A stretch of 33,479 bases of DNA from assembly GCA_036758285.1 (NCBI GenBank), contig DAIOWV010000030.1:1-33479 (forward strand), given 5' to 3'. Source of the DNA: Taishania sp036758285. GTDB lineage: Bacteria; Bacteroidota; Bacteroidia; Flavobacteriales_D; Crocinitomicaceae. Shown piece after piece: positions 1-8,462 of the stretch. The notes under the pieces are model-generated. The model ran no database searches. It was not told the DNA's origin and saw nothing but the letters and a program-made list of their open reading frames with translations. Each line of letters starts with the position of its first letter. Positions within the stretch are counted from its first letter, which is position 1. Both the position numbers and the translations under genes were made by a program.

Positions 1-3000
1 CGTTTAAGGTATAATCAAAAATATATGGAGCAGTTGAGTTAGAACCTGTAATTGTTACATTAAAAGCCGGTTCATTCAAACATAAAGTACTGTCTTTATC
101 AATTTCAGCCAAAGGCAGTGGTAGAATCGTAAATTGAGCAGTTTGGTTCATCGTTTGATAACAAGAAGCAATACTAGATTCCTCAACACCTATTAATTCA
201 TATTGGAATACTCCATCTGTATTTGTAGGTACAATGATAGTTGAAGTTGAAGCTGTAGAAGTTGTTGTTAAAGTATCTCCCTGAAATACATATGTGAATG
301 TATATTCAGCCACACCATTTGAACCAGTAAAAGTTAAAGGAACATTTGTTGTGTTTAAACAAATCGTTGAATCATTACTAAGACCAGCAGAAGGTAATGG
401 ATTGACAGTGATGATAGTTGATTCATTGAGTGGACTACTACAAGTTCTATTACTTGCATCAGTTACAGATATAAGTGATAGTTGGAAATTACCTGAAGAA
501 GTTGGTGAGAATGTATGTACAAAGGTATCAATAACATTGACAGAATGATTAACTCCATTCATTGAATAATTTAATGTGTAATTAGGAGAAGAATTATACA
601 CACGAATGGGAATATTTAAATCATTGCTTGATAAACAGATTGTAGTATCATTAAATAATATCTCTGCTCTAGGTAATGGATTAACAATAATTCGACTAGT
701 ATCAATGTGTTGGCAAATTCCTTTATTGACAGTTCTTACAAATGTGTAAGTATTGGGTGTATTTCCTCCGTAGTTTATTGTAAATTCTGGTTGAGCTATA
801 GAATTATTTGACAGATTTAATGTTGGTGTCCAGTTATAGGCAAAACCACCAGCATCAGGATTTGAAATAATTAATGTTTCACCAGAACAAATCGTATCAG
901 TAAAGTTTGTAGCGCTCATGGTCATCGATAATGGAAAAATTTTATCTGAGCAAAAACATGAATTATTTGTTAAAGACAGTCTTACTATTCCAGAGCAGAA
1001 TGCGTTAACAGGTATATTATTGAAGGATAGATTTTCTGAGGTTCCTCCAATAATTGACATATTAGATGTTTGAGTCCAAATAACAGGTTCTCCAGTATTG
1101 ATTACTCCATTTCCGTTCAAGTCCTGAATAATTTCATATACTAAATCGTAGTTATTACTTAAAGAAGCACCTTGATTATAAAATGTAAAGTTACCAGAAA
1201 GTGTTTCACTTCCGTTTTGATTTAAATGTACATTTGCGTTTGCATTCAATACATCCAATTGCGTTTTATAAATATAAATGAGTTTCGAATCATCACCTGT
1301 TATAAAACCTGTACTACAGCTATTTCCGTCAAGAGAACAGTTAGCAGTCAGCATTACGTTTGTAAAAGCTCTGAGTTCTGTTGTTTGGCATGGGAGTTCA
1401 ATAGGAGTGGGTGTTAGATTGATTCTAAAACTCATAGAATCATTCATTGATACACCTTCAAAAAGAGGCCATGTAAGGATAGTTTGGCTACCAGAGTTTT
1501 CAATTCTTGGTTCGGTTTGAACTATTGAAGCATTATGAATTGCTACAAATGAATTAGGTTCATAGTTTAATCCTGTTGGTAATACAAAATTAACTGAATC
1601 TGCATTTCCAAATGGATTTACACCATTGTTTGTAATCGTTAATGTTGTTTGATTATTAGGTCCACAAGGTGTAATGAAATCTATTCCAATATTGATGTCT
1701 GTAGAATAAGGAGCAGTCATGTTATTTAGAAAGATTTGTTGAGAGTAATTCAATTCGGATTGATGATTTGAACCACAGAATGATTCTCCTTGTGCTCGGG
1801 TAAATATTCTTTGTCCGGAATTGAATCCACAAAGTGGTCTTGCCTTGAATTGAATTTTATAAGAGTTATTTGTTTCATCTACAATTCCAATTAACCCATT
1901 CTCCAAAATTGTTACATTTGAAAGATCCCATCTATAAGTAGACCCTGTTACGTTTGAAGGATCAGAAAGAGAAGTTGATATTCCTTGATATACTAAATTG
2001 CTCGATCCGTTAATAAATTCTAGACCATATGGAAGTTGTATGTCTGTTAACATATCAAATCCATATCCTAACTGGTAATTTCGAATGGTAATTTCAAAAT
2101 CAAGTTCATCGCACAATTCATCATTTCCTGTCCCAAGATAAGCTATCTGTGCTTCAAATGAAGGAGTGAGAGGATTTATTGTTAGTCTTAAATTTAAGGG
2201 GTCACATTCATAATCATCTACATTCACAGGTACTCCGGAACAACCCCAACCGCTATATACTTCTATCTGGTCTGTTGTACAGCTCGTCATCGTTGTATAA
2301 AGTTTATAGGTAACAGAGCTATTAGCAGGCATGTCTAATACATCAAAGACTCCATTTACGTTTGGATAATACCAAGTGTTGGTTGTTAAGTTTAATAGAC
2401 TATCAGCAGTGATACCAGTTGTTGAAGGAGCTGCAATCCAAAAATTCGTAATATTTGAATTAAATGATGTATTTTGAAAAAATAAATCCCATGTTTCTTG
2501 ACCAGATTGAGAATTGACCATTAATATGTTTGATTGCATTGATAAAATTGGACCACTGTATGTAACAGGGTCTGTAGATATCCAGCTTGTAGGAGCATAT
2601 CCAGTTGTGTTTAACTGCGTTACAGGTCGATAATCCCATTTGTATCGTGTGTTTCTTGTACCGTTATCAACATTACATGTAGGACGAATTCTTACACTAA
2701 TATTACCATGAAAACCATCATCTCCAAACGTTATTGATGCTCCACTTCCTTGTTCTCCAAAAAATGGATAAAGGTCAAATTCATAAATTCTTCCATTCAC
2801 AGAGATAGGAGTAATTGGAAATGAACCATTCGTAGCCGTAGTTAACGTTCCTGTTGTTCGAACAAAATTAAATGTTGAACTTATGTATTCATAATCATCA
2901 GGTAGTTCTACAAACATATTTCCTGGCGCTGACCAATGGCGATATTCAAAAGGAAATAAATTTCCTCCAGCATAATTATTACAACAAGGTCCAATACTTA

Positions 3001-5527
3001 AGTAATAATTTTGAGTGAGTACAATTTCATCACAATTTTGAGTGGTTAAAGAATTTGCTCCCGAATTCGTATAATACCACCCTATCAAAGTAAATTCTTT
3101 ATTTAAAGTGTTACAACCCAATAAATCTGTTTGAGGTGCTGTATTAAAGTTTGGATTTGTAGACGTATAAAGACTTGATACAGTATTTACTACATCTAAA
3201 TAATTTGCATTATTATTAGTTGTGTTTACATAATATGAACGTATAATAACAGAATCTCCAGTTTGTAAATAAACACCAGGGGTGAAATTTAATAGAGGGA
3301 GTGTGTGTATATTGAAACCATTTTTCCAGTTTCGGGTACTTCCAGTAGTTGTAACATTTACATTAATGTTTTGATTTGTACTTGAAAAATAAGAATTTGT
3401 CGAAGATCTATAAATAACTATATCACTATGACTGTAAGTCATTCTATTACCATGGTTAGTCATTCTATGATTGACAACGATAGAACTAAAATTAGCATTG
3501 TTGGGATTACTAATAAAACTTTTATTTGATAATTCTAATGTATCACCATGCATCATTCTGTCTGTCCGAACTTGGTTCATATCGTGAATTGTTCCAGTAG
3601 GATCAGGTAACCCATTGTTGTCATTGTCAGGAAGACCTAAGTTGACTCTTCTAACAGCAGTAGAAATTAGATTGGCTCCTTCACAAACGGGAGGGCATAA
3701 AACGTCAATATTAGCAGAAATACACCCCATCAACTGCCAACAACCACAAGTACTGGCATTTGGTGCATAAAGTGTTTGAAATTGTAAATTTTTAATTCCT
3801 TCAACTGGACATGTGGCACAATTGACTGATAAATCAAAACTGACAGTCCATTGAGTCCCCATTACAATAGTTGAAAATACAAAGTCTACTGTATCTCCAA
3901 TTGTTTGAATTGTTGGTGTATGATTCTGGACTACTCCTAAATGATTTTTTATTACTAAAGTACTTGGATCAACATTGAGACATCCGTCAGGGAGAATAAC
4001 TCTATACTTAAAGCGATGTTGATTGGATCTAGGGAATGGAAATTCTGAGTTTACAGCCATAAATGTTACTGTTGCTGATTCTCCATCAACCATAGTTCCT
4101 GGAACAAAATCTGGTGATAATTGATTTCGCATATAATAACTTCCAGATGAACTTGGTAAAGAGTTTGATTGCGCAATATCATAGTTAGTACCGCATTTGT
4201 TTGTATAGTTTCCTCTATATCTCCAATGAAGTAGGTGTTTTCTAATTGTATTTTCACAATAATCAACACAACAAGTATAATGATTCCAGCGTATAACGAC
4301 TTGGTCTCCAGGTTCAATCAAAGGTATGTTTAGCGTAACTCCATTTTTTGGATTTGCAGGTAAACAAGCTTTATTTACACCATTGATAGTGCTTACAGGT
4401 ACAATTGTTTGCTGTCCTCCTCCATTGATTTCAATAGTTAATGATGAAACATTTATAGAGCTATAATAGTCTGTATTAACCCATCCTGTGTGAGAAGAGT
4501 AGGATCCAGCAATATCGATTCTTGTATCTATTGCATCTCCTGTTCCATTATTTACAATTGTTAATGAAGAAGGAAAATCACCATTTACATTATTCCCATA
4601 ACAATTGGAGCCTAGTCCAGTAGAAGTGTTATTAGTGAAGCTATTCCATGGTGTCAATACAAGATTAGGAGTTTCTGAAGCGAATACAATATTGGCAGCA
4701 TCAGAAAGTTGTTGACATACTTCGTTATTACATCCCCATCTGTAATTGTAAATTGATTGAGCATTTGAACAACTAATGATTTCAATCGTTTCACAAATAG
4801 TTATAGATTCTCCAGGATCGAATGTATTATTTCCATTACCAATTGAAGTAAAATCAGCAGATGTCAGAGTGTGTAAAGTTCCATTTGAAATAAGAGTTGG
4901 AGATCCTATACTTGAAGATTGCATTCTCAGACCGTTACCATGAATGTGTTCTAATTCAAAAGACGAAAGAGCTCCATTTCCACCATTTGTAATTGTTATA
5001 CATCTGGTAAATACGTCTCCAACATTACCAAAAAAGCTTTGATTTGTCATCGAAACTAGCGATAAATCGGGTGCACTTATTGTGTAGAGATTGCTGTTAT
5101 GTGTAAGAGTTTCATTTATCACACCACCGATTCCATTATCTCCTCTATAACTAAACTTGAAAATATTCATTTTCGCCGTATAGTTATCCATACATTCTGC
5201 CGCTAATCTTACAGAAAAAGTAGTTGTAGATAATCTACTGAGATTAGGCATGGAAAATGAAATAGTATCAGTAACATTACTACTGATTTCAGTACCTCCT
5301 GCAACGCTTGAAGAAACATATCTTATTCCGTTAGGCAATATTAGATCAACATCTATATCTGAGAAATTATAAGGTGATATATTTTGAACAGTCACAGTGT
5401 ATGTGGCTTCATTTAAACAAGCTGTTAAATTATTAGAAAAGGAGCTTGTAAATTGAGCTGTTTGAGAAAAAGATAGTAAGTGAACAGCAAAAAAAATGAC
5501 CCCTAAAGTATTCTTTATGGTTGACAT
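1..5527 (-). CDS. Giant secreted repeat-rich surface protein (3' end outside window)
   Basis: An uninterrupted minus-strand frame runs from ATG at 5527 to the window edge, so at least 1842 residues are encoded and the C-terminus is missing. Residues 1-21 form a signal peptide ending in LLSFSQ. The body is a series of immunoglobulin-like/DUF11-type modules with recurring phrases such as TITNNGxxP and VQNISPYNFSDVDVDL, asking for extracellular beta-sandwich repeats. Acidic Ca-binding-like loops occur near residue 628 (PDNDNNGLPD) and residue 1465 (DLNGNGVINTGE). From about residue 1540 a PKD-like module (DTICSGETL...YNWTPTLNLSN) is followed by tandem repeats of about 93 residues beginning PLPxA. 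Flavobacterial proteins of this type are usually exported by the type IX system and act as adhesins or gliding-associated surface proteins; the C-terminal sorting domain that would prove this is not in the window. The protein is Cys-rich in places. Exact function is unknown. Confidence 0.85.
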   Translation of the reverse strand, partial: MSTIKNTLGVIFFAVHLLSFSQTAQFTSSFSNNLTACLNEATYTVTVQNISPYNFSDIDVDLILPNGIRYVSSSVAGGTEISSNVTDTISFSMPNLSRLSTTTFSVRLAAECMDNYTAKMNIFKFSYRGDNGIGGVINETLTHNSNLYTISAPDLSLVSMTNQSFFGNVGDVFTRCITITNGGNGALSSFELEHIHGNGLRMQSSSIGSPTLISNGTLHTLTSADFTSIGNGNNTFDPGESITICETIEIISCSNAQSIYNYRWGCNNEVCQQLSDAANIVFASETPNLVLTPWNSFTNNTSTGLGSNCYGNNVNGDFPSSLTIVNNGTGDAIDTRIDIAGSYSSHTGWVNTDYYSSINVSSLTIEINGGGQQTIVPVSTINGVNKACLPANPKNGVTLNIPLIEPGDQVVIRWNHYTCCVDYCENTIRKHLLHWRYRGNYTNKCGTNYDIAQSNSLPSSSGSYYMRNQLSPDFVPGTMVDGESATVTFMAVNSEFPFPRSNQHRFKYRVILPDGCLNVDPSTLVIKNHLGVVQNHTPTIQTIGDTVDFVFSTIVMGTQWTVSFDLSVNCATCPVEGIKNLQFQTLYAPNASTCGCWQLMGCISANIDVLCPPVCEGANLISTAVRRVNLGLPDNDNNGLPDPTGTIHDMNQVRTDRMMHGDTLELSNKSFISNPNNANFSSIVVNHRMTNHGNRMTYSHSDIVIYRSSTNSYFSSTNQNINVNVTTTGSTRNWKNGFNIHTLPLLNFTPGVYLQTGDSVIIRSYYVNTTNNNANYLDVVNTVSSLYTSTNPNFNTAPQTDLLGCNTLNKEFTLIGWYYTNSGANSLTTQNCDEIVLTQNYYLSIGPCCNNYAGGNLFPFEYRHWSAPGNMFVELPDDYEYISSTFNFVRTTGTLTTATNGSFPITPISVNGRIYEFDLYPFFGEQGSGASITFGDDGFHGNISVRIRPTCNVDNGTRNTRYKWDYRPVTQLNTTGYAPTSWISTDPVTYSGPILSMQSNILMVNSQSGQETWDLFFQNTSFNSNITNFWIAAPSTTGITADSLLNLTTNTWYYPNVNGVFDVLDMPANSSVTYKLYTTMTSCTTDQIEVYSGWGCSGVPVNVDDYECDPLNLRLTINPLTPSFEAQIAYLGTGNDELCDELDFEITIRNYQLGYGFDMLTDIQLPYGLEFINGSSNLVYQGISTSLSDPSNVTGSTYRWDLSNVTILENGLIGIVDETNNSYKIQFKARPLCGFNSGQRIFTRAQGESFCGSNHQSELNYSQQIFLNNMTAPYSTDINIGIDFITPCGPNNQTTLTITNNGVNPFGNADSVNFVLPTGLNYEPNSFVAIHNASIVQTEPRIENSGSQTILTWPLFEGVSMNDSMSFRINLTPTPIELPCQTTELRAFTNVMLTANCSLDGNSCSTGFITGDDSKLIYIYKTQLDVLNANANVHLNQNGSETLSGNFTFYNQGASLSNNYDLVYEIIQDLNGNGVINTGEPVIWTQTSNMSIIGGTSENLSFNNIPVNAFCSGIVRLSLTNNSCFCSDKIFPLSMTMSATNFTDTICSGETLIISNPDAGGFAYNWTPTLNLSNNSIAQPEFTINYGGNTPNTYTFVRTVNKGICQHIDTSRIIVNPLPRAEILFNDTTICLSSNDLNIPIRVYNSSPNYTLNYSMNGVNHSVNVIDTFVHTFSPTSSGNFQLSLISVTDASNRTCSSPLNESTIITVNPLPSAGLSNDSTICLNTTNVPLTFTGSNGVAEYTFTYVFQGDTLTTTSTASTSTIIVPTNTDGVFQYELIGVEESSIASCYQTMNQTAQFTILPLPLAEIDKDSTLCLNEPAFNVTITGSNSTAPYIFDYTLN
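97..683 (-). repeat. Tandem protein repeat, about 280 bp period, in the giant surface protein
   Basis: Three successive modules begin with near-identical phrases: PLPRAEILFNDTTICL (starting near nt 685), PLPSAGLSNDSTICLN (near 400) and PLPLAEIDKDSTLCLN (near 121). The spacing is about 283 and 279 bp, or 93-94 residues. The array continues past the left edge of the window. The repeats are similar in protein but clearly diverged in DNA, so this is an old domain array rather than a recent slippage product. Confidence 0.75.
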
Positions 5528-5538
5528 GATATAAGTTT

Positions 5539-5565
5539 CAAAATTAGTATGTATATAATAATCAA
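5539..5565 (-). promoter_or_regulatory. Candidate Bacteroidota-type promoter for the giant surface protein
   Basis: On the minus strand TTG (5563-5565) is followed after 16 bases by TAATTTTG (5539-5546), which matches the Bacteroidota -33/-7 pattern TTG...TAnnTTTG. The predicted transcript start would be only about 5 nt before the ATG at 5527, which is unusually close, so either the mRNA is nearly leaderless or the match is fortuitous. Confidence 0.35.
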
Positions 5566-5589
5566 GTATTATATTATATATAATAATAC
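5566..5589. repeat. Imperfect 24-bp AT-only palindrome
   Basis: The sequence starts GTATTAT and ends ATAATAC, and ten of twelve positions pair around the centre. It lies between the stop of the FabZ-like gene and the promoter of the giant protein. It might be a weak terminator stem or an operator; in such AT-rich DNA chance is a real alternative. Confidence 0.3.
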
Positions 5590-5614
5590 GCTTTTTTTTA
5601 TAAAAGGTTGCTTT

Positions 5615-5980
5615 TTAATTGTAGTAGAAAGCGTTTACTTTTGTAAAAGTTGTATTTTCAGATGTAAATGTGATTGTTGTTCGAATGTCATCTTCTACTT
5701 GATTGATTGATATTCGGATGAGTACGATGGGTGATTTTTCAGGATTTAATATGGCTAAATATTTGCAGCTTGAAATACTTTTGAGGCATACTTTTTTATT
5801 GTAATGAAGACTCAATAATTCTTTCACAATTTCCAATTGAACAACTCCAGGGGTAATTGGGTTATTAGGAAAATGACCTTCAAAAATAGAGTCATTCGGA
5901 TTTAATGTAATTTCTGCAAGTAGTTCATTTTCTTTGAACTGGAAGCTTTTAATGGTGTAAAATTTATCTTTTAATATCAT
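5615..5980 (-). CDS. FabZ/ApeI-like 3-hydroxyacyl-ACP dehydratase (hot-dog fold)
   Basis: The 121-residue product carries the FabZ signature GHFPNNPITPGV, with the catalytic His at residue 36 and the helix Glu at residue 50 (VVQLE), so both residues of the dehydratase active pair are kept. FabZ-type enzymes remove water from 3-hydroxyacyl-ACP to give the trans-2-enoyl chain; in aryl-polyene and flexirubin clusters such small hot-dog proteins build the conjugated chain. The ATG overlaps the stop codon of the LolA-like gene (TAATG), which indicates translational coupling. It is slightly shorter than housekeeping FabZ (about 140-150 residues), and its neighbours are not lipid A or fatty-acid genes, so I favour a pigment-type role over the housekeeping enzyme. 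Confidence 0.75.
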   Translation of the reverse strand: MILKDKFYTIKSFQFKENELLAEITLNPNDSIFEGHFPNNPITPGVVQLEIVKELLSLHYNKKVCLKSISSCKYLAILNPEKSPIVLIRISINQVEDDIRTTITFTSENTTFTKVNAFYYN

Positions 5981-6600
5981 TAGAGTGAGTTAAATTTAGA
6001 GTCATCAATAGATGTGTTGATTTTAAGATTAGAAAAAACGTAATTAATCTTTTGATTTTCACTTTCAACCATTGTCATTTCTTCTAGCAATAGTGTTTTT
6101 TTTGTAAATAAAAGTTCGATTTTAGAAATATGTTTTGACAATCTAGGATTTTTAGGAGTCAATGTCAGTTTATAATTTTTTGTATTTTCCATATAAGAAA
6201 TTGAAAAATCATTTTCATTTAAAAAATCCCCTGAAAGCATAGAAATCATCATACCTTGGATTTGCTTTACAATTTTTTGACTAGCAGGATTGTTGATTAA
6301 TTTGTTGTTTTCATAAAGTTTAACTTTCTCCCCGTTTATTAATATTAGTTGTTTTGCACTTATATTGTCCCAACGAACTTTATTATCTTTTTTAAAATAC
6401 AATTTCCCATTACCAGTTTGAGGTTCTTTAAACATATTTGAATGAACGAATTCATTGAAATCAGCAACAATACTAGTAGTTTCTTTGTGTTTGTTTTCGA
6501 TTAGTGACTTTACAGATTTTTTATCTGTTACACTTTTATATTCTTGTGAAATACTATTGAATACAAATAAAATAAAGAAAATGAATATTTTATTTTTCAT
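5980..6600 (-). CDS. LolA-like outer-membrane lipoprotein carrier family protein
   Basis: The 206-residue product has an N-terminal signal peptide (hydrophobic IFIFFILFVFN, ending near residue 19) and LolA-like features: a region with ADFNEFVHSN, then GNGKLYFKKDNKVRWD, then ILINGEKVKLYENN, then a C-terminal half with alternating beta strands. LolA is a periplasmic half-barrel that carries lipoproteins; LolA-like proteins are regular members of aryl-polyene/flexirubin clusters, where they are thought to help move the lipid-linked product to the outer membrane. It starts in a TAATG overlap with the deacetylase stop and ends in a TAATG overlap with the dehydratase start. Its exact cargo cannot be read from the sequence. 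Confidence 0.7.
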   Translation of the reverse strand: MKNKIFIFFILFVFNSISQEYKSVTDKKSVKSLIENKHKETTSIVADFNEFVHSNMFKEPQTGNGKLYFKKDNKVRWDNISAKQLILINGEKVKLYENNKLINNPASQKIVKQIQGMMISMLSGDFLNENDFSISYMENTKNYKLTLTPKNPRLSKHISKIELLFTKKTLLLEEMTMVESENQKINYVFSNLKINTSIDDSKFNSL

Positions 6601-7358
6601 TATAAAATTGATTTTAACTCTTCTGTTTTAGCAAAATTAATACCATTTTTCACAGAATTGTTGATGAATTGTTCAAGTATAGCTTCTGTTTGAGGAAGGT
6701 TGTCGTGAAAAAGAACAATGTCGCTTTTTTTGATTTTAGAAGTTACTCGTTCAAGTAATTTGTATTCTTCTTTTAAAACAGAATCGTAAGACCTTAGACT
6801 CCAGCCAATAATTTGTTTTTCCATTTTTTTTACAGCTCTTGCAATTCTTGGGTTGGTATATCCAACAGGTGGTCGAAATAAATGTCCAGGATTGATTCCT
6901 TGCTGAATAAGATTATTATCAAAAAATCCAATTTCTTTTTCAACTTTTTCTTGATTTAGTGTAGCAAAAAAAATATTGTGATTTTGAGTGTGATTGCCAA
7001 TTAAATGTCCTTCAGAAAGTATTCTTTTGATGATCTGAGGATTATTTGAAGCCTTTTCACCAATAATAAAAAAAATAGCTCCAATTTTTTTTCGTTTTAA
7101 AGTATCAAGTATTTTGGGAGTCAACAATTCATCGGGGCCATCATCAAATGTTAGTAATACTTTGTCACTATTAGTGTGGGTAATCGTCCTTAAAAAGTAA
7201 TTTCTGTTTGGTAACAATATACCAAGCGACAAGAATATTAAGAATAGGAGAGAGGCAGCCCCCAGAAGAACCCACATCATTGGTTCATTTTTAAAAATCA
7301 GAGTGATCCAAATACAATTCACTACAAATCCAATAATATTTAAATGATGTCTTGTCAT
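6600..7358 (-). CDS. Membrane-anchored NodB-type polysaccharide deacetylase family protein
   Basis: The 252-residue product has two N-terminal membrane segments (about residues 8-22 and 28-48) followed by a NodB domain. All five family motifs are visible: TFDDGP (D72, D73), the metal-binding HTQNH (H123, H127), FRPPVGY (R162), GWSLRSYDS (W186, D192) and LFHDN (H218, D219). The enzyme is therefore expected to be catalytically competent for N- or O-deacetylation, probably with its active domain on the periplasmic side. The gap from the upstream ketoacyl-synthase-like gene is 22 bp and the stop overlaps the LolA-like start, so it belongs to the same operon. Deacetylases of this kind occur in flexirubin/aryl-polyene-type loci, but the substrate is not known. 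Confidence 0.8.
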   Translation of the reverse strand: MTRHHLNIIGFVVNCIWITLIFKNEPMMWVLLGAASLLFLIFLSLGILLPNRNYFLRTITHTNSDKVLLTFDDGPDELLTPKILDTLKRKKIGAIFFIIGEKASNNPQIIKRILSEGHLIGNHTQNHNIFFATLNQEKVEKEIGFFDNNLIQQGINPGHLFRPPVGYTNPRIARAVKKMEKQIIGWSLRSYDSVLKEEYKLLERVTSKIKKSDIVLFHDNLPQTEAILEQFINNSVKNGINFAKTEELKSIL

Positions 7359-7380
7359 AAAAAATTAGACTTTCAAAAAA

Positions 7381-8292
7381 TTATTGAATTAAGGTCAAAC
7401 CTAATTTACCATTAATTTGATGGTTGACTATCAAAATATACTTATTATCCTTAATTGAATAGTCATTTGCCATATGAACTGCGAATGCTACGGAAGAAAA
7501 ATACAAACCAGTATATTTTTCATAATTTATTTGATTTTCAATTATTTTTGGGATTTCGCCTGCATATAAAATCAAATCTATACTCGTTGAATTGATCTGA
7601 TTTTTTTCTAAAAACTGGAGTATAGTTTCTTCAGTGTTTTTGTTGTTAGTATTTATTGTACAATCAATTATTCGTTTTCCGCTCCCTGGTTTCTCTGGTT
7701 GAATTGCTAAAAGAGTTACTCCAGAGGTAAGTGGCAAATCTGAGTTAATTATTTGTGGAGTTAATAAATTTAAAAAATCGATTGCCTCGTCGGCAGCTCC
7801 GACTAAAACATTCTGTTTTCCTTCAGACACACACATTAATCCATCAATTAAAGCTGTTTCAAAAGAAAGGCTGTTTTGAGTGTGTGTCATATTATAAGCG
7901 TGATTGTTTAAAGCAATTGATATTGCTCCAGCAATCGTATTGTGTGTTGATTGTATAAATGATGTAGGTGAAAGTGTATCACCAGTTGATGTTATAAATG
8001 TTTGTAAGAATTTTTCAGTGTCTTTCAGACAGCCCAAAGAAGTACCCACAGAGATTGAGTCAAAAGGTATTTCAGTTTCGTTCTGACATACTTGTGCTGC
8101 AGTTAAAGCCATTCTCAAAACAGGGCTAAATCTTCGCAAGGAAGCCGAAGGAATATACGCTTTGTAGTCAGGTGCAATAATCTCAGAAGAATGCTCTAAC
8201 GGTATTAGTGTTTCCCAAATATTATATTTTTGAAAGCTGTCTTGATGACCAATTGAAACAATTGATTTTATTATTACTGGCATTTTTTTCAT
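7381..8292 (-). CDS. Beta-ketoacyl synthase-like protein, chain-length-factor type (no catalytic Cys)
   Basis: The 303-residue product shows the thiolase-fold pattern of the small ketoacyl-synthase family found in aryl-polyene clusters: GTSLGCLKDTEKFL (residues 83-96), SPTSFIQSTHNTIAGAISI (108-126) and a region around 136-151 ending SFETALIDG. Where active ketoacyl synthases carry the nucleophilic Cys, this protein reads THTQNSLS, with no Cys. This fits a chain-length factor such as ApeC, which pairs with an active synthase and does not itself condense. It is shorter than standard synthases (about 400 residues). It is the first gene of a four-gene operon. A promoter match lies immediately upstream and would leave a leader of only a few bases before the annotated ATG, so the in-frame ATG at 8283 (MPVIIKS) could be the true start. 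Confidence 0.75.
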   Translation of the reverse strand: MKKMPVIIKSIVSIGHQDSFQKYNIWETLIPLEHSSEIIAPDYKAYIPSASLRRFSPVLRMALTAAQVCQNETEIPFDSISVGTSLGCLKDTEKFLQTFITSTGDTLSPTSFIQSTHNTIAGAISIALNNHAYNMTHTQNSLSFETALIDGLMCVSEGKQNVLVGAADEAIDFLNLLTPQIINSDLPLTSGVTLLAIQPEKPGSGKRIIDCTINTNNKNTEETILQFLEKNQINSTSIDLILYAGEIPKIIENQINYEKYTGLYFSSVAFAVHMANDYSIKDNKYILIVNHQINGKLGLTLIQ

Positions 8293-8302
8293 TTACAGGT
8301 TT

Positions 8303-8330
8303 CAAATTTAATCAAAATGAATGAAATCAA
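8303..8330 (-). promoter_or_regulatory. Promoter of the four-gene polyene-like operon
   Basis: On the minus strand TTG (8328-8330) is followed after 17 bases by TAAATTTG (8303-8310), a full match to the Bacteroidota TTG/TAnnTTTG promoter. The transcript start would fall around 8296-8299, just ahead of the first ATG at 8292; the ATG at 8283 would give a more normal leader. Confidence 0.6.
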
Positions 8331-8364
8331 AATAGATTAATTAAGGTAAGGATTAATAACCTTT

Positions 8365-8372
8365 TAAGTTTG
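8365..8372 (+). promoter_or_regulatory. Possible -7 box for the outer-membrane protein gene
   Basis: TAAGTTTG matches TAnnTTTG on the plus strand, about 90 bases before the ATG at 8463. No TTG lies at the expected distance upstream, so support is partial. Confidence 0.3.
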
Positions 8373-8462
8373 TAGAAAAATGATATTTTTTTTCCCAAAA
8401 AATGATTTATATTAAATTAATACTATATTAGCAAAATTATAAAACTGCTAAATTTAAATTAA

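Noticed and set aside
294..1520. Short plus-strand frames at 294-548, 1226-1417 and 1278-1520
   Set aside because: They lie antisense to the giant minus-strand frame, which is open across the whole region with a protein-like composition and clear domain repeats.
4066..4317. 83-codon minus-strand frame inside the giant gene
   Set aside because: It is a shifted reading of the same strand; the giant frame continues through it without a stop.
7755..8086. Two plus-strand frames opposite the ketoacyl-synthase-like gene
   Set aside because: They are antisense to a well-supported gene, have no recognisable content and no promoter.
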